From an uncultured Collinsella sp. (lineage in GTDB: Bacteria; Actinomycetota; Coriobacteriia; Coriobacteriales; Coriobacteriaceae): DNA of 7,918 nt. The notes beneath the pieces are model-generated. The model ran no database searches. It was given only the letters and a program-made list of their open reading frames with translations, and was not told where the DNA came from. Positions 1 through 5,252 of this stretch are shown here, in pieces; position 1 is the first letter of the stretch; every line of letters begins with the position of its first letter. A program made the translations under genes and the position numbers. The DNA lies in the NCBI GenBank assembly GCA_902494295.1, contig CABUSL010000096.1, positions 1-7,918 of the forward strand, written 5' to 3'.

Positions 1-1
1 C

Positions 2-643
2 CGCGACTACTACAGCCTGTTCAATGACGGCGGCGTGGTAGGCGACATTGTGGTGGCCGAGGAGGAGATGCTCTCCACCCTTAACAGCGAACTGCGCTTT
101 TGTGCGCTCAAACAGCTGTTTGTGACGGCGGCGGTCATCTCGCTCGAGACCACGGTGCTGTCGGTCCTACCGTTGGGCTTTAACAACCTTATGCACGGGT
201 ATTTTCGCACGCTGTGCGTGGGCTATGGCCTGTATGCCGTGGGCAATACGGTGATGCTCATCTTGCTGTACTTTACCGACTATAAGGGGGCCGTGCTGGC
301 TTCGGGGCTGTTTGCGGGCGTTGCCGGGCTGGCGACTGCGGTGTCGTTGCTTTTGCCGCAGCAGTTTTACGGCTTTGGCTTTTTGTTGGGTGCAGCGGTG
401 TTTTTTATCGTGGCGCTGCTGCGGCTCGATACCTATACCGCCAACTTGCCGTATCGTATCCTGAGCCAGCAGCCTATTGTGGCGACCGACAAAACGGGTT
501 GCTTTACACACCTGGGCCGCTTGCTCGACCGTGCCGAGCAGCGCTATGAGGAAGGTCGCCATAAGGGTGAGCCACATGGTGCGTTTGAGCGCGCTGTAGT
601 TCACGTGTATCGCAACCATTGGGGAGGTTCTGATGACCGATAG
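2..643 (+). CDS. pelG: Pel exopolysaccharide transporter PelG, C-terminal part (5' end outside window)
   Basis: The frame is open from the window edge, so this is the C-terminal ~213 residues of a longer protein; the in-frame GTG at 35 is internal. The visible part starts with an RDYYSLFNDGG-type segment, then an acidic loop (AEEEM). About four hydrophobic membrane segments follow, near visible residues 37-57, 69-90, 97-118 and 121-141. After the last one comes an LPYRILSQQPI segment and a hydrophilic tail of about 55 residues. The segment pattern and the Y..l..QPI ending fit PelG, the MOP/MATE-like polytopic inner-membrane protein (about 450 aa, about 12 helices) thought to move Pel polysaccharide across the membrane. 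The stop at 641-643 overlaps the next gene by 11 nt. PelF and other pel genes would be expected upstream. Recognition is from remembered family features, not a search; another MOP-superfamily flippase is the alternative. Confidence 0.72.
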   Translation, partial: RDYYSLFNDGGVVGDIVVAEEEMLSTLNSELRFCALKQLFVTAAVISLETTVLSVLPLGFNNLMHGYFRTLCVGYGLYAVGNTVMLILLYFTDYKGAVLASGLFAGVAGLATAVSLLLPQQFYGFGFLLGAAVFFIVALLRLDTYTANLPYRILSQQPIVATDKTGCFTHLGRLLDRAEQRYEEGRHKGEPHGAFERAVVHVYRNHWGGSDDR

Positions 644-2402
644 AATGATGTCCCGCCGTCGCCTGTTTGAGGCGGCTGCCGGTGCGCTGTTGCTTTCGGG
701 CTGCTCGGTGCAGGAAGACTCCTCGACCAACAAGGTCAAAAAGCAGGACAAGATTAAAAAGGCCGAGTCCTCGGACGGTACCAAGCACCTGCGCGATAAG
801 GACGAGCTGTACGAGGTCTACGACGACTCGGGCATTGTAACCATGTACCTGACGGTCTCGCGCGGCAACAGCTCCGAGAACACCGACCACAGCTGGGCCG
901 AGATCAACACGTACTCGGTGTATGACTATGCCGACATGGGTGTGACGCGCTATCAGGTTATGGGCCTGCTGCAGCCGGGCGACGAAGAGGGCCCAGTTGC
1001 CGGCGAGGTTGGCTATGGCGAGGAAGCGCCCAATGCCACCGTGCAGGTGCGCGGCCAGACGTCGAGCATGAACTCGCAAAAGAATTACAAGGTGGAGCTC
1101 AAAAAGGGCAAGGGTACCTGGCGCCAACAGCGCGCGATTGCGCTCAACAAGCACATGGGCGAGGGAATGCGTTTTCGCAACAAGATGGCCTACGACCTTA
1201 TCCGTGGGATTCCCCAGATGATGGGTCTGCGCACGCAGTTTGTGCATCTGTGGGTGTGCGACCAGACCGAAAAGACCAACGACACCTTTGAGGACTACGG
1301 CCTGTTTACGCAGGTGGAGCAGCTTAACAAGACGGCGCTTAAGGCACATGGCCTGGATAAGAGCGGGCACCTGTACAAGGTGAACAGCTTCGATTTCCAT
1401 CGCTACGAGGACACCATTAAGCTGGCGGATGACCCCGACTATAACCAGACGGCGTTTGAGGGCATGCTCGAGATTAAGGGCGATTCGGACCACACCAAGC
1501 TCATCGAGATGCTCGATGCGCTCAACGATGAGTCGCAAAAGATCGATGACGTGCTCGATACCTACTTTGATACCGAGAATCTGGTCTATTGGCTGGCGTT
1601 TCAGATCCTGACGGGCAACTGCGATACGCAGAACCGTAACTGCTATCTGTACAGCCCGCTCAACTCAAACACCTGGTACTTTTTGGATTGGGATAACGAC
1701 GGCATGCTGCGTAAGCTGGAGCTTTCTCTTACCGGGTTTTCGGACTACGCGAGTTGGGAGCGCGGTGCAAGCAACTACTGGGGCAACGTGCTGTTTAACC
1801 GCGCGTTGCGCAGCAAGTCGTTCCGCAGCGAACTCGACCGTGCCGTCAAGGACTTGCGCTCGTATTTGACCGAGACTCGCCTGGCCAAGATGATCAAGCA
1901 CTACCGCGAGGTGACTGAATCTCTGGTCTTTGCTTCGCCCGATATCGACAATCTGCCTGTCACCAAGGACCAATACGAGCAGATCGCCGCGGCGATTCCC
2001 TCCGAGATCGAGGAGAACTACAAGAGCTTTCGCGAGAGTTTTAAAAAGCCCATGCCGTTCTACATCGGCGTGCCGCAGATCGATAACGGTAAGCTTCGTA
2101 TTAATTGGGATGCGTCCTACGACTTTGAGGCGCGCGACATTCGCTACACCGTGGAGCTTGCGCGCGACTATGCTATTGGCGATGTGGTCTTTAAGGCCGA
2201 GGACGTGCTGCTTCCCGAGGTGACCTGCGATGCGCCCGATACCGGCCAGTATTTTGTGCGCGTGCGTGCCACCAACTCCGATGGCTATACGCAAGATGCG
2301 TTTGACTACTATGTGACCGATGACGGCAAGCACTACGGCATGAAGTGCTTTTACGTACAAGGCGGCGGTAAGGTCGTGGAGGATACGTATGAGGAGGGCT
2401 AG
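633..2402 (+). CDS. CotH-kinase-family lipoprotein with Tat-type signal
   Basis: A 589-aa protein. The ATG at 633 has a good ribosome binding site (GGGGAGG, 621-627, 5-nt spacing) inside the end of pelG. Residues 7-12 (SRRRLF) resemble a twin-arginine motif, followed by a hydrophobic stretch and a lipobox LSGC with Cys24. It is therefore probably exported folded by Tat and lipid-anchored outside. A charged linker (about 25-50) follows. The CotH fold shows VQVRGQTSS at 137-145 with K150 and Y152 (the family's RG..S...K.Y element), then the GNCDTQNRN loop with D331, N334 and N336, then a WYFLDWDND motif with D352, D354 and D356. These match the catalytic and metal-binding loops of CotH atypical kinases, which phosphorylate spore-coat proteins in Bacillus. 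Residues about 473-575 look like a fibronectin-III-type beta domain. The substrate is unknown; position in a pel-like operon suggests an envelope or polysaccharide-associated target (inference). Confidence 0.85.
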   Translation: MTDRMMSRRRLFEAAAGALLLSGCSVQEDSSTNKVKKQDKIKKAESSDGTKHLRDKDELYEVYDDSGIVTMYLTVSRGNSSENTDHSWAEINTYSVYDYADMGVTRYQVMGLLQPGDEEGPVAGEVGYGEEAPNATVQVRGQTSSMNSQKNYKVELKKGKGTWRQQRAIALNKHMGEGMRFRNKMAYDLIRGIPQMMGLRTQFVHLWVCDQTEKTNDTFEDYGLFTQVEQLNKTALKAHGLDKSGHLYKVNSFDFHRYEDTIKLADDPDYNQTAFEGMLEIKGDSDHTKLIEMLDALNDESQKIDDVLDTYFDTENLVYWLAFQILTGNCDTQNRNCYLYSPLNSNTWYFLDWDNDGMLRKLELSLTGFSDYASWERGASNYWGNVLFNRALRSKSFRSELDRAVKDLRSYLTETRLAKMIKHYREVTESLVFASPDIDNLPVTKDQYEQIAAAIPSEIEENYKSFRESFKKPMPFYIGVPQIDNGKLRINWDASYDFEARDIRYTVELARDYAIGDVVFKAEDVLLPEVTCDAPDTGQYFVRVRATNSDGYTQDAFDYYVTDDGKHYGMKCFYVQGGGKVVEDTYEEG

Positions 2403-3180
2403 CGCTCTGCTTGAGCGCTTGGCGGCCCCGCCTGTGCGTGCCACGCAGGAGCGTTACCGCCACGAGCTCAAATATCTCATTAACGAGGGCGAGCACACCG
2501 CACTTGCCTGTCGCATGGCGCCGGTGTTTAAGCTGGACAAGCATGCGCGGGCGGGCGGTTACACCATTCGCAGCCTGTACTTTGACGACTACTGCAACTC
2601 GGCCTACGAGGAAAAAGACGCCGGTATTCTCATGCGCAAAAAGTATCGCGTGCGCATCTATAACGGCAGCGACAAGGTGATTAAGCTCGAGCGCAAAAAG
2701 AAGTACGGCAGCTGGATCTACAAGGAGGACGCGCCGCTCACGCGCGACGAGTTTGAGCAGATCTTGGCCGGCGACTACGGCTTTTTGCTGAGGAGCCCCT
2801 ATCCGCTCTGCCGCGAGTTCTACATCGAGTGCATCTGTAACATGATGCGCCCGCGGACCATCGTGGATTACGAGCGCGAGCCGTGGGTGATGGACGAGGG
2901 CACCGTTCGCATCACGTTTGACATGAACGTGCGTGCCGCGGTGGGAAGCTTCGATATCTTTGACGCGACGCTGCCCGCGCTGCCGGTCCTGGAGCCCGGC
3001 AAGCTGGTGATGGAGGTCAAGTTTACCGAGTTTTGTCCGCAGCTGGTGCGCGATATGGTGCCGCCGGGCGCGGCCGAGCTTACGGCGGTCTCCAAGTACT
3101 GCCTGTGTTACGAAAAGACCGCCTACCTGCGCGGATTTAATTACTGGGAATCGGATTTTGAGAACCGAGGGGATATTTAG
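2389..3180 (+). CDS. VTC-domain protein (polyphosphate polymerase-like)
   Basis: A 263-aa soluble protein with no signal peptide or membrane segment, hence cytosolic. The ATG at 2389 is preceded by GGAGG (2378-2382, 6-nt spacing) and overlaps the end of the CotH gene by 14 nt, implying translational coupling. The whole length is a VTC tunnel domain, the fold of yeast Vtc4, which polymerises polyphosphate from ATP. Putative equivalents of the active-site basic and metal-binding residues are all visible: K28 in HELKYL, R87 and R89 in KYRVRIY, K99 and E101 in IKLERKK, R163 in VDYERE, E209 and K211 in VMEVKF, and K236 in SKYCLCY. The Y..RSLYFDD element (58-67) is also typical. There is no SPX domain, as is usual for bacterial members. 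The reaction is inferred from the fold. The product could be polyphosphate or another phosphate-transfer product. Confidence 0.87.
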   Translation: MRRASALLERLAAPPVRATQERYRHELKYLINEGEHTALACRMAPVFKLDKHARAGGYTIRSLYFDDYCNSAYEEKDAGILMRKKYRVRIYNGSDKVIKLERKKKYGSWIYKEDAPLTRDEFEQILAGDYGFLLRSPYPLCREFYIECICNMMRPRTIVDYEREPWVMDEGTVRITFDMNVRAAVGSFDIFDATLPALPVLEPGKLVMEVKFTEFCPQLVRDMVPPGAAELTAVSKYCLCYEKTAYLRGFNYWESDFENRGDI

Positions 3181-3183
3181 ACC

Positions 3184-3849
3184 ATGAGCACCAGGGACTT
3201 TTTTAAGAACTCCGTTTTGGAGGCGTTTGGCCAGGTCGACCCTGCCAAGATCGGCCTGTCGCTGCTCGTGGCGCTCGCCATGGGCATCCTGATCTATTAC
3301 GTCTACAAGCGCTTTTTTACCGGCGTGGTGTATTCGCGTAGCTTTGCCGTGACGCTTGTGGGCATGTGCGTGCTCACCTGCATGGTTACGCTCGCGATCT
3401 CGACGAACGTGGTCATCTCGCTCGGTATGGTCGGTGCTCTGTCCATCGTCCGCTATCGTACGGCGGTCAAGGACCCGCTCGACCTGCTGTATCTGTTTTG
3501 GTCCATTACCACGGGCATTACGGCGGGAGCCGGCATGTATGCGCTCGTGGCGCTCACGGCAGTTGTGATCGTGGTGATGATCGCCGGCTTTGCGAGCCAC
3601 CAGGACAAGGCGCGCGTGTACATGATGGTCATCCACTACACGGGTCAGACCACCGGCGACGATATCGTGCGTGCATTTGGGCGCACCAAGTTTACGGTGA
3701 AGTCCAAGACCATGCGCGGTGACAAGGTCGAGATGGCCGTGGAGGTGTTCTCGGACGGCGTTGACATGCCCTATGCGGACGCCATTCGCGCGCTCGATGG
3801 CGTGGAGGACCTGACGCTCATCCAGTACAACGGCGAGTACCACGGCTAA
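3184..3849 (+). CDS. DUF4956 family membrane protein
   Basis: A 221-aa protein whose ATG lies 3 nt after the VTC gene stop, with GAGGGG at 3167-3172 as ribosome binding site. Hydrophobic segments lie near residues 23-41, 53-73, 74-89 and 101-137 (the last probably one long or two short helices), giving about four membrane spans. Between them is the family's hallmark motif, GALSIVRYRTAVKDPLDLLY (84-103), whose charged residues R90, R92, K96 and D97 sit at or in the membrane. The last ~84 residues (138-221) are hydrophilic and probably form a small cytosolic alpha/beta domain. Function is unknown. Members often sit next to VTC-domain genes and CotH genes. A membrane-spanning partner for VTC, comparable to the role of Vtc1 in yeast, is a reasonable hypothesis but inference only. 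It is the last gene of the operon; a stem-loop follows. Confidence 0.87.
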   Translation: MSTRDFFKNSVLEAFGQVDPAKIGLSLLVALAMGILIYYVYKRFFTGVVYSRSFAVTLVGMCVLTCMVTLAISTNVVISLGMVGALSIVRYRTAVKDPLDLLYLFWSITTGITAGAGMYALVALTAVVIVVMIAGFASHQDKARVYMMVIHYTGQTTGDDIVRAFGRTKFTVKSKTMRGDKVEMAVEVFSDGVDMPYADAIRALDGVEDLTLIQYNGEYHG

Positions 3850-3855
3850 CTTTGT

Positions 3856-3879
3856 TCCGGCGTTTTAACAAACGCCGGA
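3856..3879 (+). terminator. Perfect stem-loop after the CotH/VTC/DUF4956 operon, possible terminator
   Basis: Ten perfect base pairs (TCCGGCGTTT with AAACGCCGGA) around a 4-nt TAAC loop, starting 7 nt after the DUF4956 stop codon. No T-run follows on either strand, so it is not a textbook intrinsic terminator. It may still end transcription, protect the 3' end of the mRNA, or belong to the palindromic element just downstream. Confidence 0.5.
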
Positions 3880-3885
3880 CCGCTC

Positions 3886-4010
3886 GATGCTGCGCAGGCA
3901 TCTGCCGGGCGATCTGCCGCTCAAACCGTCGCTCGCGTACATAAAGTACGCTTCGCTCCTCTTTCGCGGCACCTCGCCACGGCAGCTGCCCGCTCGCTGG
4001 CGTATGCTCG
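3886..4010. repeat. Imperfect palindromic element (~125 bp) in the intergenic region
   Basis: The centre is a perfect inverted repeat GCGTAC-ATAAA-GTACGC (3935-3951). Further out, TGCCGC at 3915-3920 pairs with GCGGCA at 3966-3971. GGGCGA (3907-3912) pairs with TCGCC plus C (3974-3980, one bulge), CTGCCG region 3902-3907 with 3980-3985, and GGCA (3897-3900) with TGCC (3987-3990). Weaker pairing (for example 3885-3887 with 4008-4010) extends to the edges. The arms are clearly related in reverse complement, so the RNA could fold into one long interrupted hairpin. No convincing gene lies here. It could be a dispersed repeat (REP- or MITE-like) or a large termination/processing structure; family membership needs a genome search. 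Confidence 0.55.
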
Positions 4011-4026
4011 ACCTGGGTGGGCCGAT

Positions 4027-4057
4027 TTGGTTCGTATGCCGTCTTCACGGGTATCAT
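4027..4057 (+). promoter_or_regulatory. Candidate promoter for scrR
   Basis: A -10-like TATCAT (4052-4057, 5/6 match) and a weak -35-like TTGGTT (4027-4032) are separated by 19 bp. A start of transcription near 4063-4066 would fall inside the operator at 4060-4073 and leave a leader of about 25 nt before the GTG at 4089. Spacing is long and the -35 is poor, so this is tentative. Confidence 0.3.
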
Positions 4058-4059
4058 GG

Positions 4060-4073
4060 TGAAAGCGATTTCA
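4060..4073. promoter_or_regulatory. Candidate ScrR auto-operator
   Basis: TGAAAGCGATTTCA has perfectly symmetrical arms TGAAA/TTTCA around a central CG, the architecture of LacI/GalR-family operators. It matches the two operators before scrA at 12 of 14 positions. Placement just downstream of a candidate -10 and 16 bp before the scrR start codon suggests repression of its own gene. Confidence 0.6.
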
Positions 4074-4078
4074 ACGAC

Positions 4079-4083
4079 AGGGG
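4079..4083 (+). promoter_or_regulatory. Ribosome binding site that fixes the scrR start
   Basis: AGGGG lies 5 nt upstream of GTG 4089. Upstream in-frame starts at 4017 and 4056 have no comparable site. They would also add residues before the LacI helix-turn-helix that family members lack, and they precede the auto-operator. ATG 4098 is 14 nt from the AGGGG, which is too far. Confidence 0.55.
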
Positions 4084-4088
4084 TGCTC

Positions 4089-5069
4089 GTGGTAAAGATG
4101 AAAGATGTGGCCGAGCTAGCGGTCGTTTCGAGCGCCGCCGTCTCGCGCTACCTCAACGGTGGATATATCTCGGCGGACAAGGCCGAGCGCATTAAGCAGG
4201 CAATCGAGTTGACCGGATACGTGCGATCCAGCCAGGCTCGCGCGCTGCGCACCGGTTCCACCAAGCTCATCGGCGTCATCGTACCTAAGATCAACTCGGA
4301 ATCCGTAAGCCGCATTACCGCCGGTATTGGCCAGGTGCTTGGTCGCCGTGGCTACCAGATGCTGCTTGCCAATACTGACAACGCGGCCGATCGCGAGCTC
4401 GAATACCTCGATTTTTTCCAAAACCACCCGGTCGATGGCATTGTGCTGGTGGCAACCATGATCACCGACGAGCACCGTCGCGCGATTGAATCGTGCCGCG
4501 TGCCCATTGTGTTGATCGGCCAACATGTCGAGGGCGCGGCGTGCGTCTATCATGACGATTACGAGGCCGCCTTTGAGCTGGGTCATGCGCTTGCGGGTCG
4601 CGTGGACGGCAAGATTGCCTATATTGGAGTTACCGAAGAGGACCGCGCGGCCGGTTATGACCGCCGTCGCGGTTTTGAGGCCGGCCTGCGCGCTGCGGGC
4701 AACCCGCTCGATTCCGCCTTGATTCGCCTGGGCTCGTTTACGCTCGACTCGGGCTTTGGTGCGGCGCGTGAGCTGCTTTCCGTCGCTCCCGATGTTTCGT
4801 TTATCGCCTGCGCGACCGACACCATGGCGGCGGGCGCGCTGCGTGCCATCGATGAGGTTCGCGGCATGGGCGAGGGCATGCACCGCGTGAGCGGTTTTGG
4901 CGACAACGCATTTTTGCGCGCGCTGACGGGCGGCATTCCCACCGTGCATTATGGCTACCTGACCAGCGGCGTCGAGGCGACCAATATGTTGCTCAATACG
5001 CTCGATGGCGTGGAGGGGGAGAGCGGTCTAAAGACGCTCAAGCTCGGCCATCAGCTGATGAATGTCTAG
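4089..5069 (+). CDS. scrR: LacI-family transcriptional repressor, probable sucrose operon regulator ScrR
   Basis: With the GTG start at 4089 the product is 326 aa, normal for LacI/GalR regulators. It begins at once with the DNA-binding domain: KMKDVAELAVVSSAAVSRYL contains the helix-turn-helix, followed by NGGYIS, a segment typical of sucrose-type regulators. The hinge-helix region reads SSQARALRTGSTKLIGVIVP. The rest is a periplasmic-binding-protein-like effector domain, with DFFQNHPVDGIVLV, the IAYIGV strand with the DRRRGFEAGL segment, and the ATDTMAAGALRA segment near the end. It is transcribed in the same direction as scrA, with 183 bp between them carrying two matching operators. The effector is probably a sucrose-derived sugar or phosphosugar (inference from context). 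Repression of scrA and of itself is inferred from operator positions. The exact start remains somewhat uncertain. Confidence 0.82.
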   Translation: MVKMKDVAELAVVSSAAVSRYLNGGYISADKAERIKQAIELTGYVRSSQARALRTGSTKLIGVIVPKINSESVSRITAGIGQVLGRRGYQMLLANTDNAADRELEYLDFFQNHPVDGIVLVATMITDEHRRAIESCRVPIVLIGQHVEGAACVYHDDYEAAFELGHALAGRVDGKIAYIGVTEEDRAAGYDRRRGFEAGLRAAGNPLDSALIRLGSFTLDSGFGAARELLSVAPDVSFIACATDTMAAGALRAIDEVRGMGEGMHRVSGFGDNAFLRALTGGIPTVHYGYLTSGVEATNMLLNTLDGVEGESGLKTLKLGHQLMNV

Positions 5070-5106
5070 GCTTTGGGCATGTCTGCCGGCCTCTGATTCC
5101 CTGTTT

Positions 5107-5136
5107 TTGTCTCAAAACTACCTTTCACCGTCAAAT
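5107..5136 (+). promoter_or_regulatory. Weak promoter candidate for scrA
   Basis: A TTGTCT hexamer (5107-5112) and TCAAAT (5131-5136) are separated by 18 bp, each 4/6 to the sigma-70 consensus. Transcription would start near 5143, just upstream of both operators at 5157-5197, which would then block elongation or early initiation. The surrounding 183-bp gap is locally AT-rich compared with the genes, as expected for a promoter region. No convincing terminator for scrR is seen in it. Confidence 0.3.
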
Positions 5137-5156
5137 ATCGACCGTTTACCGCTATA

Positions 5157-5171
5157 TGAAAACGATTACAG
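5157..5171. promoter_or_regulatory. LacI-family operator O1 upstream of scrA
   Basis: TGAAAACGATTACAG: a near-palindromic 14-mer with central CG (TGAAAACG / TGTAATCG half-sites) plus one shared base. It is an exact copy of the site at 5183, with centres 26 bp apart. It is the probable binding site of the repressor encoded immediately upstream. Confidence 0.75.
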
Positions 5172-5182
5172 ACAAATGAAAC

Positions 5183-5197
5183 TGAAAACGATTACAG
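5183..5197. promoter_or_regulatory. LacI-family operator O2 upstream of scrA
   Basis: The second exact copy of the 15-mer TGAAAACGATTACAG. It ends 55 bp before the scrA start codon. The 26-bp spacing is about 2.5 helical turns, so two repressor dimers would sit on roughly opposite faces of the DNA. Confidence 0.75.
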
Positions 5198-5252
5198 TGT
5201 AACTGTCAAAGATGGCCGGGTGCAAATGCGCCCGTTGGAGGAAAGGGAAGTC

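Noticed and set aside
504..1538. Long minus-strand open frame (344 codons) opposite pelG/CotH gene
   Set aside because: Mirror frame of GC-rich coding DNA. Composition is dominated by His, Arg, Val, Leu and Ala, there is no recognisable domain, and it lies opposite well-supported genes.
2191..3843. Very long minus-strand open frame (550 codons) opposite VTC and DUF4956 genes
   Set aside because: Spans two genes with clear family motifs on the + strand. The translation is His/Arg-rich with no domain, so it is a codon-bias shadow despite its length.
3818..4057. Minus-strand 79-codon frame across the palindromic element
   Set aside because: Arg/Glu/Gln-rich product, no ribosome binding site evident, and it coincides with the repeat. 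It is more likely a spurious frame that recurs wherever the repeat occurs.
4017..4088. N-terminal extension of scrR from ATG 4017 or ATG 4056
   Set aside because: Adds residues not expected before a LacI DNA-binding domain, lacks a good ribosome binding site, and lies upstream of or within the candidate promoter/operator.
3887..4195. Plus-strand 102-codon frame overlapping the scrR start
   Set aside because: Runs through the palindrome and then out of frame into the LacI helix-turn-helix coding region; no domain.
5067..5110. Possible scrR terminator (AGGC...GCCT and GGCA-TGTC-TGCC followed later by TTTTT)
   Set aside because: The stems are short and compete with each other, and the T-run lies more than 10 nt beyond the stem, so support is too weak.
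5139..5150. Possible third operator before scrA (CCGTTTACC)
   Set aside because: Only about 7 of 14 positions match. One half-site is recognisable at best, and the spacing differs from the O1-O2 pair.
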